Of a stretch of DNA of 64,000 bases, positions 9,944 through 18,417 are shown piece after piece. Positions within the stretch are counted from its first letter, which is position 1; each line of letters starts with the position of its first letter. The DNA is from Streptomyces genisteinicus (GTDB taxonomy: Bacteria; Actinomycetota; Actinomycetes; Streptomycetales; Streptomycetaceae). The notes under the pieces are model-generated. The model was not told the DNA's origin, searched no databases, and saw only the letters and a program-made list of their open reading frames with translations. Location: contig NZ_CP060825.1 of the NCBI RefSeq assembly GCF_014489615.1, positions 558,001 through 622,000 of the forward strand, written 5' to 3'. The translations under genes were made by a program, and so were the position numbers.

Positions 9944-12901
9944 TCATCCGGGCCCGCTGCCCAGGCGTTCGCTGATCATCGCCAGCAGCCGCGCGGTGTC
10001 GACGGGCTTGGCGACCCAGTCGTCGGCGCCCGCGGCCAGCGCCTCCTCGCGGTCGCCCGCCATCGCCTTGGCCGTCACCACGATGACGGGCACCCGCGCG
10101 TTGCGGGGCAGTTCGCGGATGGCCGCGATGGCCGCGTAGCCGTCCATCCCGGCCATCATCACGTCCATGACGACCAGTCCGACGTCCTCGCTCCCGCGCA
10201 GCAGCGCGATCCCGTCGGCTCCGTTGTCGGCCGTGAGGACCCGGATGCCGGCGCCCGTCAGGACCTCGGTCAGCGCGAACACGTTGCGGCTGTCGTCGTC
10301 GACGAGGAGCACCGCCCGGCCGCCCGGCACGGGCACGGCGCCGGCCGGCGGCGCCGCGGGTGCTCCGCGCTCCTCGACGGCGAGGACGGAGGCGTCGGAG
10401 GACCCGCCCCTGCCGCCGGCGGGCAGGTAGAGGGTGAAACGGCTGCCGCGTCCTGGGGTGCTGCGGACGTCGATCGCGCCGCCGAGCAGCTTGGCGACCT
10501 CGCGGCTGATCGACAGCCCGAGGCCGGTGCCCCCGTAGTGGCGGGAGGTGGTCCCGTCGCCCTGCTGGAAGGCGCCGAACATGCTCTCCAGCCGGTCGGC
10601 GGGGATGCCGATGCCGGTGTCGCACACGTGGAAGGCCACCACCGGACCGGCGTCGCGCAGCACGGCGGGCACCTCGGAGTCCGCGGCGGCGGCGACGCGC
10701 AGCTCGACCGTGCCCCGGTCGGTGAACTTCAGGGCGTTGGAGAGCAGGTTGCGCAGGATCTGCCGGAGCCTGGCCTCGTCGGTGACGAGCGTCGCCGGGG
10801 TGCCGGGTTCGGCGGCCACCTCGAAGGTGAGGTCGCGTTCGCCTGCGACCGGGCGGAACGTCGCCTCCACGTACTCCACGAGCTCCTGGAGGGCGAACTC
10901 AGCGAAGTGCACGGGCATCTTGCCCGCCTCGACCTTGGACAGGTCGAGGATGTCGTTGATGAGCTGGAGCAGGTCCGCTCCCGCGGAGTGGATGACCTCG
11001 GCGTAGTCGACCTGTTTGGCGGTCAGGTTGCCGTCGAGGTTCTGGGCGAGCAGCTGGGCCAGGATGAGCAGGCTGTTGAGCGGTGTGCGCAGCTCGTGGC
11101 TCATGTTGGCCAGGAACTCGGACTTGTACATGGACGTCCGGGACAACTGCTGTGCACGGGCCTCCAGTTCCTGGCGGGCCTGTTCGATCTCGAGGTTCTT
11201 GCGCTCGATGTCCCGGTTGCGGTCGGCCAGCAGGGCCGCCTTCTCCTTCAGTTCGGCGTTGGAGCGCTGGAGCTCCTCCTGGCGGGCGGTGAGCTGCTGG
11301 GAGCGGGTGCTGAGTTCGGCGGTCAGCCGCTGGGACTTGCCGAGGAGTTCGTCGGTGCGACTGTTGGCGGCGAGGGTGCCGACGTTGACGCCGACGCTCT
11401 CCGTGAGACGGTGCAGGAAGTCGCGGTGGACACCGGTGAACGGGCGCAACGCCGCGAGTTCGACGACGGCCAGGACCTGGCCCTCCAGAACGACCGGCAG
11501 GACCAGGAGATGGGTCGCGTCGGCGCTGCCCGTGCCGCTGGTGACCGTGGCGTACCCGGCGGGGAGGTCGTCGACCTCGACGGGGCGGCAGCTCCGGGCG
11601 GCCTGGCCGACGAGCCCCTGTCCGACGCCGAAGACGCGGCGCGGCGCGCCGGGCGGGTCCGGCGACCCGTAGGAGGCGGTCAGCACGAGTTCCCGGCCGC
11701 CGGCGCCGTCACGGGCCAGGAAGAAGCCGCCGTACTCGGCCCTGACCAGCGGCGGGACCTCCTCCATGATGCGGGTCGCGAGCGCGTCCACGCTGCGGGC
11801 GCCCTGCATCCGGTCGGACATGGCGGCGAGGTGGGTCTTCAGCCAGTCCTGTTCCTCGTTGGCGCGGGTCGTGGCGCGCAGCGACTCGACCATCGCGTTG
11901 ATGTTGTCCTTCAGTTCGCCGACCTCGCCGGGCGCCTCGACGGTGATGGAGCGGGTGAGGTCGCCCTCGGCGACCGCGCCGGTCACCTCGGCGATCGCCC
12001 GCACCTGGCGGGTGAGGTTGCCGGCGAGTTCGTTGACGTTCGCGGTGAGCCGCTTCCAGGTGCCGGAGACGCCCTCGACCTCGGCCTGCCCGCCGAGGCG
12101 TCCCTCGCTGCCGACCTCCCGGGCGACGCGGGTGACCTCGGCGGCGAACGAGGAGAGCTGGTCGACCATCGTGTTGACGGTGGTCTTGAGTTCCAGGATC
12201 TCGCCGCGGGCGTCCACGTCGATCTTCCGGGTGAGGTCGCCGCGGGCGACGGCGGTGGTGACCTGGGCGATGTTGCGGACCTGGTTGGTCAGGTTGGTGG
12301 CCATGGAGTTGACGTTGTCGGTGAGGTCCTTCCACGTGCCGGAGACGCCGAGGACCGTGGCCTGGCCGCCGAGGCTGCCCTCGGTGCCCACCTCGCGGGC
12401 CACCCTGCTGACCTCCTCCGCGAAGGAGGAGAGGCGGTCGACCATGGTGTTGATGGTCTCCTTGAGCTCCAGGATCTCCCCGCGTGCGTCGACCCGGATC
12501 TTCTGCGTGAGGTCGCCGCGGGCCACCGCGGTCGCGACCTGGGCGATGGCGCGCACCTGCGAGGTCAGGTTGTCGGCCATGGTGTTCACACCCGAGGTGA
12601 GTTCGCTCCAGGCCCCGCTGACGCGGGGCGCCCTGGCCTGCCCGCCGAGCAGCCCCTGTCCGCCGACCTCGCGGGCGACGCGGGTGACCTCCGAGGTGAC
12701 CAGGGAAAGCTGGTCGACCATGCCGTTGTAGACGGCGGCGACCTCGGAGAGCAGGGGCGAGGTGTCGCCGGGGAGTCTGACCGACAGGTCTCCGTCGCGG
12801 ACCGCGACGAGACCGTCCAGCAGTCTCCGCAGGGCTTCCTCGCTCGCTGCCGCGGACTCCCGGCCCGCTTCCGGGCCCGGTCCGGGGGCTGATGCGTCCA
12901 T
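9944..12901 (-). CDS. cytosolic NIK1-like hybrid histidine kinase with tandem HAMP units
   Basis: This 985-residue hybrid sensor kinase has no membrane segment. From the N-terminus it has four HAMP-type units at roughly 92-residue spacing (about residues 20-345), most showing [11 protein letters not shown]...EIxELKxTxNTMVD. A GAF domain (about 385-520) and a coiled coil (about 525-600) follow. HisKA has the phospho-acceptor in [10 protein letters not shown]; HATPase carries DTGIGIP and GGTGLGLS; the C-terminal receiver has [10 protein letters not shown] with the acceptor Asp and a late Lys in VAKPVD. Group III (NIK1-type) kinases read osmotic or other internal signals through such HAMP arrays. 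The ATG at 12901 follows GTGAGG. No cognate DNA-binding regulator is adjacent, so it probably signals through its own receiver or through the nearby sigma circuitry. Confidence 0.9.
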   Translation of the reverse strand: MDASAPGPGPEAGRESAAASEEALRRLLDGLVAVRDGDLSVRLPGDTSPLLSEVAAVYNGMVDQLSLVTSEVTRVAREVGGQGLLGGQARAPRVSGAWSELTSGVNTMADNLTSQVRAIAQVATAVARGDLTQKIRVDARGEILELKETINTMVDRLSSFAEEVSRVAREVGTEGSLGGQATVLGVSGTWKDLTDNVNSMATNLTNQVRNIAQVTTAVARGDLTRKIDVDARGEILELKTTVNTMVDQLSSFAAEVTRVAREVGSEGRLGGQAEVEGVSGTWKRLTANVNELAGNLTRQVRAIAEVTGAVAEGDLTRSITVEAPGEVGELKDNINAMVESLRATTRANEEQDWLKTHLAAMSDRMQGARSVDALATRIMEEVPPLVRAEYGGFFLARDGAGGRELVLTASYGSPDPPGAPRRVFGVGQGLVGQAARSCRPVEVDDLPAGYATVTSGTGSADATHLLVLPVVLEGQVLAVVELAALRPFTGVHRDFLHRLTESVGVNVGTLAANSRTDELLGKSQRLTAELSTRSQQLTARQEELQRSNAELKEKAALLADRNRDIERKNLEIEQARQELEARAQQLSRTSMYKSEFLANMSHELRTPLNSLLILAQLLAQNLDGNLTAKQVDYAEVIHSAGADLLQLINDILDLSKVEAGKMPVHFAEFALQELVEYVEATFRPVAGERDLTFEVAAEPGTPATLVTDEARLRQILRNLLSNALKFTDRGTVELRVAAAADSEVPAVLRDAGPVVAFHVCDTGIGIPADRLESMFGAFQQGDGTTSRHYGGTGLGLSISREVAKLLGGAIDVRSTPGRGSRFTLYLPAGGRGGSSDASVLAVEERGAPAAPPAGAVPVPGGRAVLLVDDDSRNVFALTEVLTGAGIRVLTADNGADGIALLRGSEDVGLVVMDVMMAGMDGYAAIAAIRELPRNARVPVIVVTAKAMAGDREEALAAGADDWVAKPVDTARLLAMISERLGSGPG

Positions 12902-13021
12902 CGGCGACCTCACCGGGTGGCGGTTGCCCGCGCCCGTCGTGTCGGTGACGGGACGCGGCCCTTGTGCACTCCACTGTGGCACGCGGCCCGGAGCACGCCA
13001 CCGGGCGCACACCGGCGGCCC

Positions 13022-13450
13022 TCAGCCGCGCACGTCCACGGCGAACCACACGGACTTGCCGGAGCCGTGGCGTGCCCAGCCCCAGTCGGCGGAGAGCCGT
13101 TGAAGCAGGTACAGGCCGTGGCCGGAGGCCCGGGCGGCGCGGTGCCGGCCGGGGCGGGGGCACGCGGAGCCGGCGTCGGTGACCTGGACCCAGATCCGGC
13201 CCCGGCCCTCGACCAGCTCCAGCTCGTACGGAGCGCCGCCGTGCCGGTACGCGTTGGTGACCACTTCGGAGACCAGGAGCAGGATGTCGCCCACGAGGAC
13301 GGGGTGGTCCGGCCCGGTCAGCCCGAACCAGTCGCGCAGCGCGTCCCGTGTGAGGTCCCGGCACCGCGCGGGGGCGCCGGGCCCCTGTTCCAGCGGGTAC
13401 CTCCTGCTCCGCCTGCCGGTTCGCACCTCGGATGGATGTCCCATACGCAT
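13022..13450 (-). CDS. RsbW-like ATP-binding protein (anti-sigma kinase type)
   Basis: This 142-residue HATPase_c_2 (GHKL) protein has the N box SEVVTNAYRHGG, a DAGSACPRP G1 region and ASGHGLYLLQRL as G2. Proteins of this type bind sigma factors or phosphorylate STAS antagonists in partner-switching systems. It is transcribed divergently from a SigB/F-group sigma gene 126 bp away, which makes that sigma factor its likely target; this is inference from position. Starts at 13450 and 13444 (MGHPSE) are both possible. It lies 120 bp upstream of the hybrid kinase gene in the same direction. Confidence 0.8.
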   Translation of the reverse strand: MRMGHPSEVRTGRRSRRYPLEQGPGAPARCRDLTRDALRDWFGLTGPDHPVLVGDILLLVSEVVTNAYRHGGAPYELELVEGRGRIWVQVTDAGSACPRPGRHRAARASGHGLYLLQRLSADWGWARHGSGKSVWFAVDVRG

Positions 13451-13576
13451 CCGGTTCCCCCGATCGCCGCATCAAAGCATCCGAAGAGGGCAGTACGCTT
13501 GAACAGGGATAAAAGCCACGTTTCACCGGACGCGAGCGGCCTCCGCCCCGGAGTCCGCCCCCGGAAAGGGCACCAG

Positions 13577-14455
13577 ATGACGAAGACCGTGCAGACCCGC
13601 GCAGGAGCCGCCCCGGCCTCCGGGGCGCACGTGTACGTCCGGCCTTCCGCGGCACCGGCTGCCGCCGCCGACCCGGGGACGGTCGGTCCGGCCGACGCCC
13701 GTCCGCTGTCGGCCGCCCTGCTGGAGCGCCTCTCGGAGCTGGAGGAGGGGACCCCGGAGTACGCGTACGTGCGCAACACCCTGGTCGAGCTGAACCTCAG
13801 CCTGGTCCGGTTCGCCGCGCTGCGCTTCGCCAACCGCTCCGAGCCGATGGAGGACATCGTCCAGGTCGGCACCGTCGGACTGATCAAGGCCATCAACCGG
13901 TTCGACGTCTCCCGGGGCGTCGAGTTCGCCTCCTTCGCCCTGCCGACCGTGATCGGCGAGATCAAGCGGTACTTCCGCGACTCCAGCTGGTCGGTCCGGG
14001 TGCCCCGCCGCCTCCAGGAGCTGCGGATAGACCTCGCCAAGGCGATGGACGTGCTGGAGCAGGAGCTCGGGCACCGGCCCACCACGCCCGAGCTCTCGGA
14101 CTACCTGCACGTCAGCGAGGCCGAGGTGATCGAGGGCGAGCTGGCGTCGAACGGCTACAGCGCGCAGTCGCTGGACACCGCCGCCGGTGACGACGAGGAC
14201 TCCGGTACCGGCGTGGCACGCCGCCTGGGGGCGGAGGACCCGGCCTACGACCTGGTCGAGAACGTGAGCGCGCTGCGCCCGCTCATCGCCGGACTCGACG
14301 AGCGGGACCGGCTGATCCTCTCCCTGCGCTTCTGCGACGAGCTGACCCAGTCGGAGATCGGTGAGCGGCTGGGCGTCTCGCAGATGCACGTCTCGCGACT
14401 GCTGCACCGCATCCTCGGCACGCTGCGCGAGGCACTCGTGGACGAACCCGCCTGA
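13577..14455 (+). CDS. SigB/SigF-group RNA polymerase sigma factor (copy 1)
   Basis: This 292-residue sigma-70 family protein of the general-stress/sporulation group has region 2 ALRFANRSEPMEDIVQVGTVGLIKAINRFD with EFASFALPTVIGEIKRYFRD. Region 3 follows (VPRRLQELRIDLAKAMDVLEQELGHRPTTPEL). Region 4 is LSLRFCDELTQSEIGERLGVSQMHVSRLLHRIL. These define promoter recognition of the GNNT-N14-16-GGGTAC type. The N-terminal about 45 residues are Ala/Pro-rich and variable. The ATG at 13577 has GGAAAGGG upstream. It is divergent from an RsbW-like gene and is followed by a very strong 22-bp stem terminator. Confidence 0.92.
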   Translation: MTKTVQTRAGAAPASGAHVYVRPSAAPAAAADPGTVGPADARPLSAALLERLSELEEGTPEYAYVRNTLVELNLSLVRFAALRFANRSEPMEDIVQVGTVGLIKAINRFDVSRGVEFASFALPTVIGEIKRYFRDSSWSVRVPRRLQELRIDLAKAMDVLEQELGHRPTTPELSDYLHVSEAEVIEGELASNGYSAQSLDTAAGDDEDSGTGVARRLGAEDPAYDLVENVSALRPLIAGLDERDRLILSLRFCDELTQSEIGERLGVSQMHVSRLLHRILGTLREALVDEPA

Positions 14456-14492
14456 CCGCAGGGACCGCCCGTCCCGGCCGCTCCCGCATCGG

Positions 14493-14540
14493 CGCCCGTT
14501 CGGGCCGCCGCCGCGCCCGCGGCGGCGGCCCGAACGGGCG
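14493..14540 (+). terminator. perfect 22-bp stem-loop terminator after sigma gene 1
   Basis: The arms at 14493-14514 and 14519-14540 are perfect reverse complements over 22 bp with a 4-base loop (GCCC). The structure starts 38 bases after the sigma stop and is followed by TTCTTC. It is among the strongest hairpins in the window. Confidence 0.85.
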
Positions 14541-14552
14541 TTCTTCGCGTCC

Positions 14553-14665
14553 CGCGGCCCTCGGCTCACCGTCCGGTCTGTCCCGCGGCCCTCGGCACCC
14601 CGTCCGGTCTCCGGTCCGGCACCGCGGCCCTCGGCACCCCGTCCGGTCTCCGGTCCGGCACCGCG
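14553..14665. repeat. 39-bp tandem repeat (minisatellite)
   Basis: A 39-bp unit beginning CGCGGCCCTCGGCACCCCGT is present perfectly at 14584-14622 and 14623-14661. It is preceded from 14553 by a copy shortened to 31 bp. The rest of this 455-bp gap (14456-14910) holds the sigma terminator before the array and unremarkable GC-rich DNA after it; no gene is apparent. Copy number is likely to vary between strains. Confidence 0.75.
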
Positions 14666-14910
14666 CCCCGTCCGGAGCTTCCGCCCCGCGGCCGCCTTCC
14701 CGTCGGGTCCGCCGCACGTGAAGGGCATGTTCTCCACGTCCGGAAGCGGCCGTCCCCGGTCCCGTCCGGGCCTCCCGGGGCTCGCGGCCGGGGGCGGGCA
14801 GGAGACGCACCGGCCCCATCCGGCGGCCCGCCCGTCCGGCCCTCCGGAAGGCTCACGCCCCCCCGAAGGCACCGGCCACGGCACCCGGCGACCGGTACCC
14901 GGGCCCCACG

Positions 14911-15357
14911 TCATCGCGGCGGGACGGGAACCTCCGCCCAGACCACCTTGCCGGTGCCGCGCGGCTCGGAACCCCAGCGGCGCGCGAGGCGCTCCAGGAT
15001 GATCAGACCGTGGCCGCCCGGCTGCGCGAGGTCACCCGTGGCCCGACGGTGCGGCGCCGACGGATCGGCGTCCGCGACCTCGATGCGCAGCCGCTCCGCG
15101 TCCTGGTGGAGCGCCAGCTCCTGCGGCCCGCCCGCGTGCAGGCAGGCGTTGGTGACGATCTCCGAGACGAGCAGCAGGACGTCCTCGACGAGTTCGCCGG
15201 GCGGCTCGCCCCAGGGCTCCTGTCCGTCGGCCCGCGGCCACCCCCAGTCGCGGAGCGCCTCGTGGGTGAAGTCGCGGCAGCGCCCGACCACGCCGCGGGT
15301 GCCGAACAGCGCCAGTCTTCTGGTCTGTCCCCGGGAGCCGTCCGGCCGGGTGCTCAT
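14911..15357 (-). CDS. RsbW-like ATP-binding protein, second copy
   Basis: This is a 148-residue GHKL ATPase with the N box SEIVTNACLHAGG and the G2 loop GGHGLIILERLARRWG. The G1 region reads ADADPSAPHRR and lacks the usual glycine, so ATP binding or kinase activity may differ from the classic RsbW. The start MSTRPDG at 15357 lies 11 bp after the STAS gene stop, giving a STAS-ATPase operon that diverges from the second sigma gene. It probably acts as the switch kinase or anti-sigma factor for that sigma factor. It resembles the 13022-13450 protein in layout, suggesting duplicated regulatory units. Confidence 0.8.
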   Translation of the reverse strand: MSTRPDGSRGQTRRLALFGTRGVVGRCRDFTHEALRDWGWPRADGQEPWGEPPGELVEDVLLLVSEIVTNACLHAGGPQELALHQDAERLRIEVADADPSAPHRRATGDLAQPGGHGLIILERLARRWGSEPRGTGKVVWAEVPVPPR

Positions 15358-15368
15358 CGGCGCGCCCG

Positions 15369-15764
15369 TCACGCGGGCCGCTCGCGCGCCAGCGCCTCGT
15401 CGAGGCCGGCGTGGACGCGGAAGACGGTGTGCGCTCCGGTGATCTCGAACATCCGGGCCACCGGGGGTCGGAGCCCCGCCAGCTCGACGCCGCCGCCCGC
15501 GTCGTGGGCGGCCAGCCGGGCGTGGAGCAGCACGTTCAGCCCGGTGGAGTCGCAGAAGGTGAGGCCGCTCAGGTCGACGACGACGCGTTCCGCCTCCGGG
15601 CCGGTGTGCCGTGCCAGCGCCTCGCGCAGGGGTTCGGCCGTGTCGTGGTCGAGCTCGCCGCTCAGCGTCAGGACGGCCACGTCCCCGACCCGGCTCTCCC
15701 GCACGTCGAAACGTCCGTCGCCGGGTTCTCTCCCCGGGCTCATGCCGGTGTCCGGCACACCCAT
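15369..15764 (-). CDS. STAS-domain anti-anti-sigma factor (RsbV-like)
   Basis: This 131-residue STAS protein has the phosphorylation loop VVVDLSGLTFCDSTGLNVLLHARL, where the serine of DSTG is the usual kinase target, preceded by VAVLTLSGELDHDTAEPLREAL. In partner switching the unphosphorylated form sequesters an RsbW-like protein and frees sigma. The ATG at 15764 has a GAGGAGG ribosome site; a longer in-frame reading adds only a basic low-complexity segment. A SigB-type promoter (15881-15906) lies about 115 bp upstream, which would create positive feedback. It is first in an operon with the ATPase at 14911-15357. Confidence 0.87.
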   Translation of the reverse strand: MGVPDTGMSPGREPGDGRFDVRESRVGDVAVLTLSGELDHDTAEPLREALARHTGPEAERVVVDLSGLTFCDSTGLNVLLHARLAAHDAGGGVELAGLRPPVARMFEITGAHTVFRVHAGLDEALARERPA

Positions 15765-16110
15765 GGACCCCGCCTCCTCGACCCTCGTGCCCCGCGCCGG
15801 CGGACCGGCCAGGCGTCCCCTGCCGGCCGGTGCTCCGCGCGCCGCCCGGGACGCGGACTCTCCCGCCCGCGTCGCGACGGGTACCCAGGCAACGGCCTCC
15901 GTACACCCCCGGCACGCACCGCGCCCCGCGCGCACTCCCGCGGACGATCACGTTCCGCGACGTTTCCGCACGAAAGACCCGGGCAGCCGCGTCATGTGCT
16001 CCGCGCGAGCACACCCCGCGGAGCGGGGGCCGCTGCCGGGCGACCGGCGCGGACCGCGTCCGCGGCGCGTTCCTTCGAGGCCTCACCCCCTGCGAGGAAG
16101 TCCGCACACC
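15765..16110. other. divergent promoter region between STAS and sigma genes
   Basis: This is 346 bp without a gene. On the minus strand it holds the SigB-type promoter listed separately. On the plus strand, GTTT at about 15962, followed 14-15 bases later by a GGGCAG-like box, is a poor partial match to the same consensus before sigma gene 2. Nothing else stands out. Confidence 0.4.
15881..15906 (-). promoter_or_regulatory. candidate SigB-type promoter of the STAS operon
   Basis: Reading the minus strand, GTGT (15906-15903), a 16-base spacer and GGGTAC (15886-15881) fit GNNT-N14-16-GGGTA(C/T). The STAS start codon is about 115 bp downstream. The match is exact for the consensus positions but was found by eye only. 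Confidence 0.5.
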
Positions 16111-16899
16111 ATGCGCAAACACCCACACCGCAAGCACAGCCATTCCGACGCCCCCGACACCGCGGCTGACTTCCGGAGAATGGCGGAACTCGGCGACGGG
16201 CCGGAGCGTCAGGAGCTGCGCCAGGCCGTCGTCGCCGCCTGGCTGCCGATGGCCGACCGCATCGCCGGCCGGTTCCGCAACCGCGGCGAGTCGCTGGAGG
16301 ACCTGCGCCAGGTCGCGGCCCTCGGCCTCGTGAAGGCCGTCGACCGGTACGACCCGGAGCGCGGAGCCTTCGAGAGCTTCGCCGTGCCGACCGTCGTCGG
16401 CGAGGTCAAGCGGCACTTCCGCGACCACATGTGGGCGCTGCACGTCCCGCGCCGTGTGCAGGATCTGCGCAACCGGGTCCGCACCGCCCGCCGCGATCTG
16501 GTGTCCACCACGTCCGGCCGCTCCCCCACGGTCGCGGAGGTCGCCGCGCATGCGGGTCTCAGCGAGGAGGACACCCTCGTGGGCCTGGACGCTCTGGAGA
16601 GCTTCACGGCCCTGTCGCTGGACGCCGAACTCCCCGGCTCGGACGACGGCTACAGCCTCGGCGACACCCTCGGCTCGTCCGATCCGGCGATCGACGTGCT
16701 CGTCGACCGGGAAGCGGTCAAACCGGGCCTGCGGCGTCTGCCGGAGCGCGAGCAGAACATCCTCTACATGCGCTTCTTCCGGGACATGACGCAGAGCAGC
16801 ATCGCGCAGACCCTCGGGATCTCGCAGATGCACGTGTCCCGGCTCATCAGCCGCTGCTGCGACCAGCTGCGGGACGAGGTGATGCGGGACGCCGCGTGA
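16111..16899 (+). CDS. SigB/SigF-group RNA polymerase sigma factor (copy 2)
   Basis: This is a 262-residue sigma factor. Region 2 is RIAGRFRNRGESLEDLRQVAALGLVKAVDRYD with FESFAVPTVVGEVKRHFRDHMW; region 3 is VPRRVQDLRNRVRTARRDL; region 4 is YMRFFRDMTQSSIAQTLGISQMHVSRLISRC. It belongs to the same group as the 13577-14455 protein but is clearly diverged, so they are paralogues rather than a recent duplication. The ATG at 16111 follows GCGAGGAAG. It is divergent from the STAS-ATPase operon, which likely controls it. It converges on the MFS gene with only 18 bp between stops. Confidence 0.92.
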   Translation: MRKHPHRKHSHSDAPDTAADFRRMAELGDGPERQELRQAVVAAWLPMADRIAGRFRNRGESLEDLRQVAALGLVKAVDRYDPERGAFESFAVPTVVGEVKRHFRDHMWALHVPRRVQDLRNRVRTARRDLVSTTSGRSPTVAEVAAHAGLSEEDTLVGLDALESFTALSLDAELPGSDDGYSLGDTLGSSDPAIDVLVDREAVKPGLRRLPEREQNILYMRFFRDMTQSSIAQTLGISQMHVSRLISRCCDQLRDEVMRDAA

Positions 16900-16917
16900 G
16901 GGCCGCCCCGGCCGCCG

Positions 16918-18417
16918 TCAGGCGTCCGGTTCCCCGCCCCGCCCGGTCTTCGTGCCCTGCCCGCCCCCGGTGGCGGACAGCGGCGTCGCGATGTCCTCCA
17001 GGGACTTCCGCTCCGCCGCCACCGCGAAGAAGACGGCGACGACCCCGGCGAGCACCATCAGGGCGGCGCCGATGCGGAACGCGAGTGCGGCGTCGCCCAC
17101 CACCCCGCTCTCGGTGAGTTCGGCGAAGAGCAGCGGACCCGAGATGCCGCCGGCCGCGGTGCCGATCGCGTAGAAGAAGGCGATGGCCATGGCCCTGGTC
17201 TCCATCGGGAAGATCTCGCTGACCGTCAGGTACGCGGAGCTGGCCCCCGCCGAGGCGAAGAAGAGCACCACGCACCAGCAGACGGTCATCGTGGTGGCGT
17301 TCAGCAGGCCCTCGTCGAAGAGCCAGGCGGTGACGAAGAGCAGCAGCCCGGACAGGATGTAGGTGCCGGCGATCATGGGCCGGCGGCCCCAGGTGTCGAA
17401 GAGCCTGCCGAGCAGCAGAGGTCCGAGGAAGTTGCCGAAGGCGATGACGGCGAAGAAGTAGCCGGTGTTGCCGCTGGGCACGTCGAAGAACTTCACCAGG
17501 ATCGACCCGAAGCCGAAGGTGATGGCGTTGTAGAGGAACGCCTGCCCGATGAAGAGGGAGAAGCCCAGCACGGCCCGCCGGGGGTAGCGGTGGAAGAGGG
17601 TGCGGGCGATCTCGATGAAGCCGATGCTGCGGCGCTGCTCGATGGTGATCGCGCGCTCCGGTTCGGGCAGGCGTACGCCCTTCTCCTTCTCGATCTCCTT
17701 CTCCACGCCCGCCACCAGCTCCTCCGCGCCCTCGGAGCGGCCGTGGATGAACATCCACCGCGGGCTCTCCGGTACGTGCCGGCGCACCAGCAGGATGACG
17801 AGTCCGAGGACGACGCCGAGGGCGAAGGTGAGCCGCCAGCCGATGTCCGCGGGGAAGATGTCGGTGTTCAGCGCGACCACGGAGAGCAGCGCGCCGCCGA
17901 CCGCGCCGAGCCAGTAGCTCCCGTTGATGATGAGGTCGACCCGGCCGCGGTACTTGCTGGGGATCAGTTCGTCGATCGCCGAGTTGATGGCCGCGTACTC
18001 GCCGCCGATGCCGAAGCCGGTGAGGAAGCGGAAGAGGAAGAACCACCACACCGAGAAGGAGATCGCCGTCAGCGCGGTCGCCGCGAGGTAGACGGCGAGG
18101 GTGATGAGGAAGAGCTTCTTGCGCCCGTAGCGGTCGGTGAGCCACCCGAAGAACAGCGCCCCGGAGCAGGCGCCCGCCACGTACAGCGCGGCGGCCGTGC
18201 CGGTGACCTGCGCGTCGGAGATGGGCAGTCCGCTGTCCGGCTCGGAGAGCCGGCTGGCGATGTTGCCGACGATGGTCACTTCGAGGCCGTCGAGGATCCA
18301 CACGGTGCCGAGGCCCACCACGATCATCCAGTGCCAGCGCGACCACGGCAGCCGGTCGAGGCGCGCGGGCACCTTGGTGGTGACGGTGCCGAGCGATACG
18401 CCGGGGTCGGGGCTCAT
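16918..18417 (-). CDS. MFS transporter, sugar-porter type
   Basis: This 499-residue protein has about 12 hydrophobic segments and sugar-porter signatures. These include FGWLTDRYGRKKLF in the first inter-helix loop, GFGIGGEYAAINSAIDELIP, PESPRWM after helix 6, and GRLFDTWGRRPM in the second half. It should move a small organic solute across the cytoplasmic membrane with a coupled ion; the substrate cannot be read from sequence. The ATG at 18417 has CAGGAG upstream and overlaps the TGA of the preceding FUSC-type gene by 4 bp, so the two membrane proteins are translationally coupled and may work on related compounds. Confidence 0.88.
   Translation of the reverse strand: MSPDPGVSLGTVTTKVPARLDRLPWSRWHWMIVVGLGTVWILDGLEVTIVGNIASRLSEPDSGLPISDAQVTGTAAALYVAGACSGALFFGWLTDRYGRKKLFLITLAVYLAATALTAISFSVWWFFLFRFLTGFGIGGEYAAINSAIDELIPSKYRGRVDLIINGSYWLGAVGGALLSVVALNTDIFPADIGWRLTFALGVVLGLVILLVRRHVPESPRWMFIHGRSEGAEELVAGVEKEIEKEKGVRLPEPERAITIEQRRSIGFIEIARTLFHRYPRRAVLGFSLFIGQAFLYNAITFGFGSILVKFFDVPSGNTGYFFAVIAFGNFLGPLLLGRLFDTWGRRPMIAGTYILSGLLLFVTAWLFDEGLLNATTMTVCWCVVLFFASAGASSAYLTVSEIFPMETRAMAIAFFYAIGTAAGGISGPLLFAELTESGVVGDAALAFRIGAALMVLAGVVAVFFAVAAERKSLEDIATPLSATGGGQGTKTGRGGEPDA

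Noticed and set aside
12011..12600. Regular 276-bp DNA repeats that could look like a CRISPR-like array
   Set aside because: They encode the tandem HAMP units of the kinase; there are no short conserved repeats with unique spacers.
11709..13655. 648-residue minus-strand frame over the hybrid kinase and ATPase genes
   Set aside because: It is a shadow of the kinase in another frame. The kinase has all expected domains in its own frame.
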